Source: Trileptium ribeirensis (Eukaryota > Nematoda > Enoplea > Enoplida > Thoracostomopsidae). Taken from it: a DNA stretch of 34,002 nucleotides. Positions 19,366 through 31,419 of the stretch are shown piece after piece. The position numbers and the translations under genes were made by a program. The stretch is taken from NCBI GenBank assembly GCA_030248225.1, contig JASANE010007385.1, positions 1-34,002 on the forward strand. Direction: 5' to 3'. The first letter of the stretch is position 1. Each line of letters opens with the position of its first letter. The notes below the pieces were generated by a model. The model saw only the letters and a program-made list of their open reading frames with translations, was not told the origin of the DNA and did no database searches.

Positions 19366-20605
19366 AAACTACAATTTGGCCCAATCACATGAAACACACA
19401 AAACGGAATGGTGAACAAAGCATACTACAATTTGGGCCATTCCCATGAAACACACAAAACAGAATATTGAACAAAGCATACTACAATTTGGACCATTCCC
19501 ATGAAACCCACAAAACTGAATATTGAACAAAGCATACTACAATTTGTGCCATTCCCATGAAACACACAAACCGGAATGTTGAACAAAGCATACTACAGTT
19601 TGGGCTATTCCCATGAAAGACACAAAACCGAATGTTGAACAAAGCATACTACAATTTGGGCCATTCCCATGAAAGACACAAAAGGGAATATTGAACAAAG
19701 CATACTACAATTTGGGCCATTCCCACGAAACACACAAAACAGAATGTTAAACAAATCATACTACAATTTGTGCCATTCCCATGAAACACACAAACCGGAA
19801 TGTTGAACAAAGCATACTACAATTTGGGCCATTCCCATGAAACACACAAAACGGAATGTTGAACAACATCACACTACAATTTGTGCCATTTCCATGAAAC
19901 ACACAAACCGGAATGGTGAACAAAGCATACTACAATTTGGGCCATTCCCATGAAACCCACAAAACGGAATATTGAACAAAGCATACTACAATTTGGGCTA
20001 TTCCAATGAAAGACACAAAACGGAATGTTGAACAAAATATACTACAATTTGAGCCATCCCAATGAAAGACACAAACCGGAATATTGACCAAAGCATACTA
20101 CAATTTGGGCCATTATCATAAAACACACAAAACGGAATGTTGAACAAGGCATACTACAATTTGTGCCATTCCCATGAAACACACAAACCGGAATGTTGAA
20201 CAAAGCATACTACAATTTGGGCTATTCCCATGAAAGCCACAAAACCGAATGTTGAACTAAGCATACTACAATTTGGGCCATTCACATGAAAGACACAAAA
20301 GGGAATATTGAACAAAGCATACTACAATTTGGGTCATTCCCATGAAACACACAAAATGGAATGTTGAATAAAGCATACTACAATTTGGGCTATTCCAATG
20401 AAGGACACAAAACGGAATGTTGAACAAAGCATACTACAATTTGAGCCATTCCCATGAAAGACACAAACCGGAATATTGACCAAAGCATACTACAATTTGG
20501 GCCATTCCCATAAAACACACAAAACGGAATGTTGAACAAAGCATACTACAATTTGGGCCATTCCCATGAAACACACGAAACGGAATATTGAACAAAGCAT
20601 ATTGT
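19366..20605 (+). repeat. 56-bp satellite array, 22 units with higher-order structure
   Basis: The anchor CATACTACAATTT recurs at 19421, 19477, 19533, 19589, 19645, 19701, 19757, 19813, 19870, then every 56 bp to 20542. A first diverged unit starts at 19366, and the array stops abruptly after the anchor at 20598. Each unit continues GGGCCATTCCCATGAAACAC, then ACAAAACGGAATGTTGAACA. Spacing is exactly 56 except for one 55 and one 57. Unit variants show that units 4-7 match 15-18 and units 12-14 match 19-21. Because 56 is not a multiple of three, the array cannot encode a repeated peptide. It lacks the unique spacers of a CRISPR array. Confidence 0.96.
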
Positions 20606-21850
20606 TTTCGGTGTTTAGCTCTGGCTTTCAACTGTTGGATTTGGTGTTGGCGAACATTTTTTTATTGTCTTATCGGCATTTACAAATAAAAATTCATTTA
20701 CAGTTCGCATAAACCCTTGATTTTGTAACTGTACTTAGGCCAAACAGCACACGCTTACTAAGAAGTTCAACAAACACTTGTTTTTGTTGCTTCAGCGATG
20801 GAATGAAAATTAAATATTGACATAAAGGATTCAATGTTTTGCTTGTTTTCAATATTTTAGTGAGTGAAATAACAACTTTCTACAGTGGTTTAGTATCCTA
20901 CTTCTTTTCAATATTTTAGTGATTGATGTAACGAAGGCCATTGTTATGACTGAAAGCGTATTTTTCTGTTTATAAGAAACTTATAGAAATTGAATAAACA
21001 TATATGTTTTAACGCTTATTCTTACGATGGCAACTAACCGAGGCTTTCAAAGGTTACACAGTGGTTCCATTTTTCAATTCGGGTTAAGGGAATTTTTTGC
21101 TAAATTATAAACATTACTGATTGTACTGTGCTATTTAAGTGTCCTGCCGTGATATTTCCTTCATGTTGTTAATAATTGTAACACAAATAGTGCAATCGCT
21201 CAACATAATCTACTCTCTTAGCCCATGTACCATTTTATTGCATGGCTATAGTAGTTTTAGAATGTGTTAGAACAGGTCATTATTTGTGATCTTTCAGTGT
21301 AAAAGATGTGTTGAACGGAAAATACGTTATTTGATTTGTAGACAAGTGTACTGCTGTCACACCATCTGGCTATGACATTGTTTTCACCTTTGGTCAGACT
21401 ATGCGTGCATCATTAGTGTACTTGCTATGCGCAGTCTGTTGTAGTCATAAAGTATATTTTTACAAATTCAACCGCTGGAGTCTGCATATTTTTTTAAATA
21501 GCGCGCAGCAAACGTCTCGGATTAGTACGACTATATTTGCGACATGGGTTTGGGTACAATGCTTAATTTATTTGATTTCTCGGAAAATGATATTATTTAG
21601 TTTACGTTGTTTATAATCTAATAGTGAATTTCAGATCTATATAAGCGTTTTATATTTGAAATATTAATGCTAATAAATATCCAAGGTTGGAGTTGTTTTA
21701 TACGTAGATGCTGCTATACCCACTTCTAGTAATTTTAGATTCATTAGGGTTTCCTGTATTGCACAATTTTGTGAAGCGCGAATAATTTAAGATAACAACT
21801 TTACTGTTTATATGGACTTATCAGCTAAGAGTACTTGTAACTTGAAAAAT
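20606..21850. other. AT-rich spacer with no recognised feature
   Basis: About 1.2 kb. The phrase TTTTCAATATTTTAGTGA occurs twice close together (about 20847 and 20907), a minor local duplication. The plus frame 21401-21616 has no recognisable content. Confidence 0.45.
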
Positions 21851-21906
21851 AGAATCCACTCAAAAACTGGATTCAGACAGAATCCACTAAAAAACTGAAT
21901 TCAGAA
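21851..21906 (+). repeat. 28-bp tandem pair with internal dyad
   Basis: Two adjacent 28-bp units (21851-21878 and 21879-21906), each starting AGAATCCACT and ending ATTCAGA plus one base. Each unit contains GAATCCA and TGGATTC (or TGAATTC) as a short dyad, so each can fold as a hairpin. Confidence 0.75.
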
Positions 21907-22829
21907 AATTTTATATACATCACAGTGCTATACAAAACTATCAAACTATGTAAATGTGGTAATTAAAGTGTTATATATTATTAGGCAACCTAATTGCGGA
22001 ATAGACTGTTGGAAGAGTGTTGCACACTGCTATAGAGCACAAGAATATACGATGTGCCCGCCTTTGTCATGATACGTTATATCATCTAAAGTTTCCCAAC
22101 ATTCCCGAAGCGTGGTTACCGAAATGTTCATTTATCAAACTTGATTTGTCATTCAGTGTTATGCAATAACTGTGTTTTGAGCTTTAATTTAGACTGTTTT
22201 ACTAATTTCCGCAATATGGTTTTTAATTCTAACATTAACCAACATTGAACGTTCGGTGCAAACAGCGCAGTTTTCAAAGTCATTGTTCGATTTCGTACAC
22301 TTTCATAATTCGAAATGTAAAGTCATTTTGTAAAATAATGTAAATATCAGAGCTCATTGTTATAGGCATGTGCATTAAAACGAGTAGAATTGAGCTTTAT
22401 ATTATGTATCATGTTCGTCATTGAAAATTAAAACTATAAGAAATAGACTTATGTGCATGGCTCTGCAGATTGGGAGTTGTGGCTATCACTATTCTCCTTT
22501 TTAGAAAGGGTTTCCTTGGCCTTCCTAAATTTTGGCTTTCCTGTTTCAATGCTTTAAGCACATTATCCTTGCAGGATCTAGGAAAAACGCCCAAAGTTGA
22601 CAAAAATTAAAAAAATTTTCTATTTCAAACAAAACTTATTCAGCCTCGACAAAAAGTATTGCAAAGTATGTTTGAACATAATTTTAGCGATACCCAATTT
22701 GCAGAGAATCAGTTAGTAATGGATAGTAATTTGCAAGCTGGGGTGAAGCAGAGCGAGCATAGTTTCATTTTAAGTTATTTTGTTTATTCGCTTGTAACAC
22801 GCTGTTTTTGACGAATATACAATACTACA
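21907..22829. other. AT-rich spacer
   Basis: No gene is supported. The 61-codon minus frame 22418-22603 has a basic, lysine-rich composition but no domain I know. It lies just before the 170-bp array. Confidence 0.4.
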
Positions 22830-23660
22830 ACCTTTTGAACCCTGAACCCATTGAAAACTCTAAAGCCTCGTTGGCCCTAAATCCACCGAAAACAACTGAC
22901 AACGCATCAAGTATTTGTGCTTGTCTCTAAATAACCAAGCCATCGTATTCAACCTACCGGAAAGCTTATATAGACAATTCTTAATGACCTGTACGCAATA
23001 CGTAACCAAACCACTGAAGACAGAATATATTCAGGAAATCGTGTTCACAGACCCTAATCGCGCTGAAAATGTATGAAATATACACGCTGGGCTCAAGATA
23101 ACTAAATCATTGTATTCAGCATACCGAAAAAACCTTATATAGACTATTTTTGGTACCATGTACCAAACTATTGACGGCCCAATACCGTAATCTGCAAATC
23201 GAGTTCGTTGCTCCTAAACCCAATGAAAAAGTCTAAAAAGGCATGAGATTCTCGCGCTTGACTATATGTAGAAAAACCACGGCATTCAGCCTACCGAAAA
23301 ACCTATATAGATAAATCTTGATAGCCTGTAAGCAAAACATAACCAAACAACTGAAAAGAGGCTAATTTCGGGAAATCTGTTTCATTGACCATAAACACAT
23401 TGAAAACCCATGAAAAGTAAGGAAATGTGCACCGTGTGCACCATATAACCCAATCATTTTATTCTGTCTTACGAATTACTTATATATAGACCAGTTTTGA
23501 TGCCCTGCACTTAATACGTAATCAGACTAAAGAAAGCGCACTACATTTTGGAAATCCAGTTCGTCAACCAAAAAACAAATGAAACTCCAAGAAACTGTAT
23601 TTATATAGCCACGCTGGACTCTAGGTAGCCAAACCATCGTATACAGCATGCTTTATAACC
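22830..23660 (+). repeat. About 170-bp tandem array, five strongly diverged units
   Basis: A recurring anchor, TACCGAAAAACC-TATATAGA, has its TATATAGA part at 22967, 23136, 23304 and 23483, with a last eroded copy near 23652. The spacings are 169, 168, 179 and about 169. Each unit also carries, in order, a CTGTACGCAATACGTAACCAA-like segment, GAAATC-GTTC, CCCA(A/T)TGAAAA, a CACGCTGG-CTC phrase, and ATCGTATTCAGC. Divergence between units is high, so this is an old satellite. No continuous frame follows the period. Confidence 0.75.
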
Positions 23661-24350
23661 TAATATTCACTCGCGGAAAGGTAAAAATAGGCAATATAAC
23701 GGCGAAATTTGAAGAATTGCTAGTTCTGGCAAAAGCTGGATGAACAATATACGAGCCCGCAAAGGGCCACTGAGTTGTCCCACAAAAAGGCGTAGTCAGC
23801 AAAGTTGTAGAGTTAGTTCTAAGTGGGGGTGTCCATATTTTGATGCGGAGCCTGTGTTGCGTGATAAGGGCTGCGAAAGACTGGTACACGAATGTCCAGA
23901 TTTGCCAAAGAGCCCTTAAAATCATTTTTTGCCATTTTACCCAGAAAATAGGGTCGGAGCTCTTAGCGTTCAACTAAAGGGCACATTATGGTCACTTTTA
24001 CTGTCGAACCAAAAATGTAAAAATCCGTCCACCCGAAAATGAGCAATGAATGGCAGCGACAGATAAAAAGAAATTTTCACAACTTTCCCCCTAGCGCCGT
24101 GAGCGGAAACTCCACTCGCACGTTTGGTTTCAGTTGCCAATTATATATCTTTGCATTAATGATTGTTCGCAAACAAATTCGGCGTATCAATAAAATCATT
24201 AAATACATGCAGGCGAAATACATGCATACCGTGCCTTATCATCAAGGTGATGAATTCTGAGTGTTGAGTATGTCATTTAGAGAGACGTATACAGCTATGA
24301 GTGTCAACCTCCAAAATGAGCGGAATATCAGCCGTGTAGCTCAAATAGAT
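23661..24350. other. Spacer between two tandem arrays
   Basis: Contains a 106-codon minus frame (23653-23973) and, on the plus strand, 24039-24467, which is open apart from TGA at 24258-24260. Neither has a recognisable domain. The second runs into the next tandem array. Confidence 0.35.
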
Positions 24351-25035
24351 GAGGATATATTCATTCCTCGCCTATGTATGGACTCACCATTTATTTATAT
24401 CTACATAGCAGATAAATTTCTTTACAAAATAAAACCAAAATCACCTATATCATTAGAGCAGTTATGAAGGTATTGCCATTTTGATGTGTTTTGGGTCGGA
24501 CGACCCCATTAAGATCGTTTTGACTCAATACTCCAGCACAATATGTGCAGATATATAGAGGATGGTTCGCTCTACAAAATTAAACCACATTATCTCGAGC
24601 GATTATGGAGATATTGCTGTTTTAATGTGTTTTGCGTCTCATGGGCCCATTCAGAAGCCCATTTTGAACCAACACTGCAGCGTAATAATGTCAGTAGCAG
24701 CAAACCATGCTAGATATGCAGAGGATGAATTTCTTAACAAAATGAACCAATAACACCCATACAGCTGGAGTGGTTACGAAGATATTCCATTTTCGTGTAT
24801 TTTTGGTTTCATGGACCCACTTAAAACCTTTTTTTACACAAACCCTACATAGCAAAGCACTATATACAGTGCTATAGAGGTTTATTCGCTCTACAGAACC
24901 AGCCCAACGTGACATGTATATATAAACCGGTCGTCGAGATATAATAAATAACATAATTTTCGGGCCCTTTGCGGCCCCACAAGTGCTCTTTTGGCCAGCT
25001 TTTTCTGGGTAAAGTGTGGGAATCGGGCTTTGTGC
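24351..25035 (+). repeat. About 160-bp tandem array, four or more diverged units
   Basis: Unit starts of the form GAGGAT-(A/T)TTC are seen at 24558, 24721 and 24877, with an earlier diverged start near 24408 and possibly 24351. The spacings are about 150, 163 and 156. Common blocks in order are a CTCTACAAAAT-like start, a GAGCGATTATG(A/G)AGATATTG phrase, TTTTGATGTGTTTTG, and TC-TGG(A/G)CCCATT. Frames such as minus 24691-25044 are by-products of the repeat. It is not obviously the same family as 22830-23660. Confidence 0.7.
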
Positions 25036-26480
25036 TTTGCACAAATAGAGATTATTTCAAGCTTTTAAATGAGCTATCGCACGAATTAATCCGCACGCGG
25101 AATATATACACAACGAATTAAGCTTACGCTTGGCAAATTCTCTCCATTTCTAATTGGCGCTATGCACTAAACATATGTACGGCCGTTATGTGCTAGTTCG
25201 TTAGCATACTGGAAATATTGGTTTCACCGATGCTCAAGGACAGTTGATGTAAGGTCATACCTTCTGAACCGGTGTGTTTTAGTTGAGGCACACCGTGATA
25301 ATAATCTGTACACTTAACTATAAACAGTTTCTTAGCATGAACGCTGTTCCTGCTTGGTTTGTGGATTTGCGTATGTATCGATTTATAAAAAATACAAACT
25401 ACACTCAAGGCAGGTATGAGGCAGGTACTCAGGTTTGAGGCAGTGTATATGAAAGTGGGTTGCAGTAAAGTATAATACTCAAATAATACCTAAATTTATG
25501 TTGTGGTGTGTTTCACGAATTAAACTTCCGTCGTCGCGTCCGTCTGTCCGCCTTGACATGGTCACCTTAAGTTTACTCGAGCATGGGACATCGAACCTTG
25601 AGCAACGTATACTTTTAACCTGTTTTTGCGCACCGTTTATGAGCCTATTTATTAACAATTTTAACGTTTTTCACTGAAAGAATATTAATAAATTTTTAAG
25701 AATTTTTTAACTTCGAACACAAGTCAGGGGGTGCCCCACTTTACCCCTCCTGGCAACATCTTCAGCGAACGGAGAAGCCAGTTCCACCACGGCAAGTCAA
25801 CTAAACATACGGCTGCTATGCTATAAAAACAGCAGTGGCACGACGGTTTGAGGCGGTCGGCACCAGTGGCATTACATAAAACTGGCCATAGATAGCTACC
25901 GTAAGCCTAGTAACTCATCTAGAAGGAAAACCGAATGAAATTGCATATTCTGCGTTTAATGCGTGGCGTGCGCATTCAGTTTGATACAGCCCGAAACGAA
26001 AATACGTGTAACCAAAATGCCTTTTACTATGCATCTCTTGTAAGCTGCGTCATCGCACTGAATTTACATACCACAGATCAAATGTAGTCTGCCATTTAAG
26101 TCGGTATGCCATTGGCGTCGGGAATGCGATTGTTATATTATTTGTCAGCCAAGTCGTAGTGCGGCTTCTTGAGTCAGGCACAGCGTCTATCGCACTTCTG
26201 TGTTCACCTTGCATACAACCGAAAATCTTTGGAAAGTGGGAAGCTATGGGTACTGGAGAACTTCCCTCATGGGGATGCAGCGATAACATGTGAATATATC
26301 AAATTTATGTGTGTATTTACGTGCTTTAGTGCTCCAAGTAATAAGATATTAAAGGCAGGTGTAGTGCTCGAGGCAGTTTTTGTTAGCCACCAATCGCAGT
26401 AATATAAAGTGCGTGGATCTAATTATGTAGCTGTGCCGTGTTTTTCGTTCGTTTTCGGCTTATCCCATCGCCCCCTCCTA
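25036..26480. other. Unrecognised region with a few GC-richer patches
   Basis: Patches at 25527-25560 (TCGTCGCGTCCGTCTGTCCG), 25725-25870 and 26095-26290 are less AT-rich. A TATAAAAA lies at 25822-25829 but no linked gene supports a promoter. Both strands are open over about 26050-26290; the third plus frame there would encode a hydrophobic stretch, but no start or homology is visible. Repeated GAGGCAGG phrases occur at 25411-25443. Confidence 0.35.
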
Positions 26481-26499
26481 GGTTTACTACCTACTTGGT

Positions 26500-26815
26500 G
26501 GGTCATGAACATGACTACCCCACTCCTGTTCTTGGACCACTATATCGAAACACCAGTAGGGTTCTTCGACCACCGATATTCCCCACTCATGTGGTTGGAC
26601 ATTAAATTTATACCAAACCATGTTCAAGGTCAACTAAATTCAGGCCGTTCCCCCCAAGTTTTTGGACCACTATTTCAGACACCAAGTTCTTGGACCTCTA
26701 GATTCAGTAAAAAATTCGAAAATTATATTTTTTCTGAAATTTTAGTGGTCGAAGAACATGAGGTTCTGAAATAGTGGTCCAAAAACCTGGAGTCTGCAAC
26801 AGTGGTCCAACAATA
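26500..26815. repeat. GTGGTCC/AAAACCTGG minisatellite, locus 2, inverted arrangement
   Basis: Left arm 26655-26700 (AAGTTTTTGGACCACTATTTCAGA, interrupted, then GTTCTTGGACC) is the inverse of right arm 26740-26815 (TTCTGAAATAGTGGTCC then AAAAACCTGG). A 40-bp AT-rich loop separates them. Further inverted monomers occur at 26530-26600. The monomer is about 28 bp and is the same family as 5780-5950. The long plus frame 26409-26774 is a by-product of the repeat. Confidence 0.7.
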
Positions 26816-26839
26816 TGGGCGGACAGTAATTTATAACCT

Positions 26840-28579
26840 GCTTTGAAAATGAAAACGACAGCGACCACGGAGGCGTCAAGGTAAATCTGAAGAGTGCCAC
26901 ACGCATCAGTAGAGTCGATAACCATTTAGTTTTGGTACTATAGATATACTCACAACAGTACATGGGAAACTAGCAACGCAACAGTTATCAGCATAAAATA
27001 CTCAGTCATTTAAAATTTTGTAAAGTTGCATATATGTAGAAATTATAGTCATTTTTAAATAGTAATCTATGTCTCTGCAGTTTGGCAAATTTTATTGATA
27101 AACATTTCAACTACACGAATATTTGTAGTTCTGTTAAAAATAGTGGCAAATTATTTCCTTTTTCTGACTGTTTTTATAAATAGCCAGTGTAACACAATAT
27201 TATGTTTTCTTGCAAACTTCCATGAGCTTATTAATAATAGAACTTCTGAGAAAACATTTGTTTGCAAGGATTTTTAAAATTTAATGCTGTTATCATTCGC
27301 TTAGACTTTCTATAAACATGCACATGCAGACTTTCTATGTGACATAATTCTAATTTAATAAAAATCTATACAATTTAGGAGTAGACGACGTTATGTGAAT
27401 CCTACACAACTAACTCAGCGTTAATTGCAAAATACATTTACTCATTACAGATTTCACAACCTGTTGCTATGTTAAATCTTATACCATCTCCTACGGAACC
27501 ATCGCTGCTGCCTTTCGTCAATGCTGCGAAGCATACAATATCACCAAATTTAGTTGGTCGCTGAAATACATACAGACTGGTCTGCATTTATGAAGTTTGA
27601 ATTTGGATACGACGTGTGCACATTTGTTTACATTTGCATAAATTAATAAAAACCTTGAGGCATGTGTCATAGTATGCATATAAACATATTATGTATCTGT
27701 TGATGTGAAGAAAGCACATTAAACGTTTTTATTATTTTTGAAGGCAGTTGATTATTTATGCTTTCCGTTAGTTGCTGTCAGTAGTTTTTCAACTACTCAT
27801 GCAATAGTCGGAACAAAACGTATTTGCGAATAGCCAGAACATGTATGTATAAATTTAACAAAAAGATGTGACCGGTTTTGTTAGAGCGCGAAGTTTTTAG
27901 AACAAAAAATTATGATTAAAATATATTTTACCCCAACTGCTGTTTTGAAAGCGCGATCGAGTTTTATTGGGGGAAATGTAAGTAGCTGCAAAGTACATTT
28001 GTAGGTAGATTGAGACACTATAGCTACGTTAATTGTGTCTAATACACCATATTTTGCATTACATAGTGTGGGTATATACCGTATACCACTGGATGGTGTG
28101 GTCTAGACCATAGGAGGACAAAACTTTCACATGGGGGTCCTTCACAACGTAAACACCTCATTAAACAAGGATTTTGTGCCTTTGTCGGGTCAGTTCCAGA
28201 TATCAAAACAGATGACAGCACACAAGGGCACGCTTTCCTCTTATTTAAATGCGAAATGGCCAAACGTCCGCGTATAGAACTGAGCCCCAGACGCTTTCAT
28301 TAAGACGGCGGTGGTGTTCCGCGATTACCCATTGGGAGTGTGTGCCCCTGAGCTATACTCCAGCTAACAAGATGAAACTTTACAGTTTTATGATTCAGAA
28401 TAAAACTGCTGTATACAATATTTTCGGTGAAGTTGTGACGTTTTTATGTCGGCATATTCAATATGGTATTTTAGAGGAATAGCCAGTGTCACTTTTCCGA
28501 CCTATTCAGTTTGTTCAATGATGGCCGATATGGCCAATATAACCTTTAGGGGCGGAAGCGAAATGTATGCCAAGCCGTT
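26840..28579. other. AT-rich region with no recognised gene
   Basis: 27000-28000 is strongly AT-rich and shows nothing. 28040-28490 is less AT-rich and carries short frames on both strands (minus 28039-28263, plus 28249-28482) without a recognisable domain. Confidence 0.4.
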
Positions 28580-28685
28580 CTCGATATACTAAGCCTACGC
28601 CTTAGTCTTAGCCGAAGCTAAGGTCCCTATATGAGCCATGTACTAAGCCTAAGTCTGGGGGCCGCCGTACCCCGAACCCCCGCCC
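28580..28685. repeat. TAAGCC-type degenerate repeat with GC-rich tail
   Basis: Several ACTAAGCCTA, CCTTAGTCTTAG and TAAGCCTAAGTC phrases resemble 15945-16195. They are followed by a C-rich run (CCGCCGTACCCCGAACCCCC, 28663-28682). Confidence 0.45.
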
Positions 28686-28689
28686 TAAG

Positions 28690-30160
28690 CTGTGTTTTTT
28701 ATAACGTTATAACGTCCGGTTCCTAAAGGTGACATGGGCCGCCGATATGGAAAACATGAGCGCACAAAGAGGGCACTCCCCCACTTGACTTGCATTGACC
28801 CACATTTGAGTGGAGCCTGTCAAGTTTTGCGTACCGTGTCGTGATACGCCATTGGCGTTAATAACGCATGAATACATTCCTTTAGTTAGATAAAATTAAT
28901 TTTCGAAAATAAACTGTATCTAGTTCATATTGTTGAAACATTTGTATGAATAAAGATTTTAGGTGTGAGAAAATATAATTGTCTTAAATTGTTGAATATT
29001 TTTTGATATCTAACGGCAAATAAACTGCCATCTTAATATTCATCATATATACATATACGAAATTACTGCTGACGCCCATGTGTCAGAAATAACTACTGTG
29101 CAAAAAAGAATGATTTGCTATGGTATACAGTTCTTTCGATTCAATATCCTAATATGGGTATTAGACATGTAAACTGATTCTAACAACTAGCGCCAAACAT
29201 TAAAGCGAATGTGTAACTCTGTTACTGGCAGGCTGCACAGAAATATAAACGCCTTTGATTTTGCAAATAATTTTTCAAGTTATGGTGCGGACCACTGCAC
29301 TTCAGTATATATGTAATTTTGGTATTCCAGCAGCCCTGTTAAGCGCAACCGCGGTTCTCAAATATGTGAAATAAATTATAATAAATTGTTTTCAATAAAG
29401 CTGATTATTATGTCTAGTATATTTATCTGCATATTCCCTTTTTATTTGTTTTATTCAAGCATCGCGATACTTGATTAAAAATAATGGCATTCATAAACGT
29501 ATTCGAGAAGTACGAAATGGACGGTTTTACCGTGTCTAATTAAAATGAATTGACACATGTAATTGTGATTTTAAAGGGCGGAAATTGCTACGCTCTGTTT
29601 CTGCGAGCGTTCAATGGCGATGCGACTTTTTAGCATAAATATAGGCATCCCCAACACTTAGCATAAACTTGCATTACTAACGCAATTGTTTTTCATATTT
29701 GAAGCGACATATGTCTGTAAGAAGAGTAGTGTCTGCTCTGCGGCAAGAAATGACGTAAAAAGGCTTTGAAATTATAATTCGTAGGCTCAAATGAAACTTG
29801 ATTGAGTTGTTTGTCGAAATCCACGATGCTGTGATATAATGACATGGCTTCAGGCGACAATGGACTCACCCATAATGACACCGTGACCTGGTTATTAATC
29901 ATTGTATGCGCAGATTTGAACGTAGGGCGGGGCGGAGCAAATTTACTGCCCCTCGGGTTGTGCGCGCAACGGGTGAATGTTTATAGCGCGCGAGTATTTA
30001 TTACCGGCAATATTAATTTAAATAAGCAGCAGCATTAAGCTCAATAATATATTGAATTCGTCCATGGAGCTTGGTGCGTTAAATAACAGTGATATTGGGT
30101 ACCTTTGTGTGGCCCCACCAGAGCAATGGTGCCTTTCTGTGACATGCCTTACTCGGCGTA
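28690..30160. other. Unrecognised region with one CpG-rich patch
   Basis: AT-rich except for 29925-30005, which contains GGGCGGGGCGGAGC and GCGCGC-type sequence. That would look like a GC-box region beside a start site, but no gene follows on either strand within reach. Confidence 0.35.
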
Positions 30161-30199
30161 CATTAGCCATAATAGCCTAGAGTTTAGGCTAAGTCACAG

Positions 30200-31415
30200 G
30201 TCTCAGATCTTATGTTAATGCCCATATTCTATGTATTGGCTGTAATCCTTAGACACGTTTTCAATAACAGGTTTCCAAAACCGAATACAGTTAAATAATG
30301 CGTACAATTCATCTTAGATATATCTACCAACGTAGTGATTTTGTGCCTGCTTAATAAATTGCGGGGCAGACAGGCAACGGTACGGTACGGAAAGTCCTGT
30401 TGAGCTTCCAACTTTGTGCATATATACGTCAAGTTAAATATTGGCACAATATTGGAACGTATAAGCAAAATACATATGCTCTCGTCAGTTTTAATTGAAA
30501 GTTCAGGCATTTTACCTGTGGACAGTTTACAGAATTTTCGTACGTTGCATAAATCAGAATATTCAAAAGCCTGCAAAAGAAAACGCATTTGTTTTCGTTG
30601 TTTTCAACAGAATGGTTGAAATAACGCAATATGTAAACCTATTGCAGCAAATGAGGCAATGCCATCACTTCAGAATTTACCATTAGCTCAAAAACGTTTT
30701 CCTTTACTTTTGAAATTCTTGTGGTCGCATCAAGCAAGTTTTGCGGTTCTGTTGCTGTTGTATGTTGTGGAAAAGGTGTACAGCATAATGAAGAAACAAG
30801 TTAGCTGGGGCATGTGTGCACGACGAGCTAGCGCCTGTAATCGGTCAAATAATTATAGTTTGTGTTAAATCATTGGAAAAATAGTTCGACTGTGTGTCTT
30901 AGATTTTTTTGCAATAAACTATTGGAGTGTACATGTTCACTTCGGAGGGCGTATACCTTTAAGATGGTCAATTGTTTTATACAACTTGATCACTTCCACT
31001 CTATCGGGTTAATTTGTGTTTTAATGCCAACGGGCATATCGTAATCAACACGACTAGACTTAGAAATTTTGTTGCTAATGTGTAAATTATAATCACTGAA
31101 AACAAGTTGTGTCCCCGCGTGATATAGGATACTGTTTAATATCTGTCTATGAAAAAAATGTATTCAGTTACTACAGTTTAAGTAAAGAAAGTTTTATGTA
31201 AACTGAGGAAGTGTTTTTTTCTACAAATCAATGAATTGATTAAATGCTGAATAAGCCTTTAACTTCCGATTCTGTGTACCGCGCTATGTTTGACAAATCC
31301 ATCCGCAGCCACAAAGAAAACTGATTATTTCATGGCATGCAAGCCACCTAAGCAGTGATTTGGCTCGTACCTTTTGTTTGTTTCCTTATCTCGTTTACTT
31401 TCTGAAATAATTTTT
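30200..31415. other. Region with overlapping open frames, no supported gene
   Basis: A 119-codon minus frame (30229-30588) and four plus-strand frames of 60-69 codons overlap across 30229-31044. None shows a domain, signal sequence or codon bias, and opposite strands being open together argues against a real reading frame. Confidence 0.35.
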
Positions 31416-31419
31416 TTCG

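Noticed and set aside
19366..20605. CRISPR array
   Set aside because: Units are repeated head to tail with the whole 56 bp conserved. There are no unique spacers, and the surrounding DNA is animal-type with no cas genes.
20434..20631. Repetitive protein encoded in the satellite (minus-strand frame)
   Set aside because: The 56-bp period shifts frame each unit, so the open frame is accidental and short.
24691..25044. 117-codon minus-strand gene
   Set aside because: It lies inside the roughly 160-bp tandem array and crosses unit borders.
25815..25860. Promoter with TATAAAAA at 25822
   Set aside because: AT-rich DNA produces such matches often, and no gene, initiator or downstream frame supports transcription.
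26100..26135. Repeat shared with 28845-28880 (CCATTGGCGT phrase)
   Set aside because: Only about ten bases match well, and the rest is at chance level for a short palindromic phrase.
26409..26774. 121-codon protein-coding gene
   Set aside because: The frame lies across inverted minisatellite monomers and has no domain.
29925..30005. GC-box/CpG-island promoter
   Set aside because: GGGCGGGGCGG is striking, but no coding exon or transcript feature is visible on either side.
30229..30588. 119-codon minus-strand gene
   Set aside because: No domain, no codon bias, and frames on the other strand are open across the same DNA.
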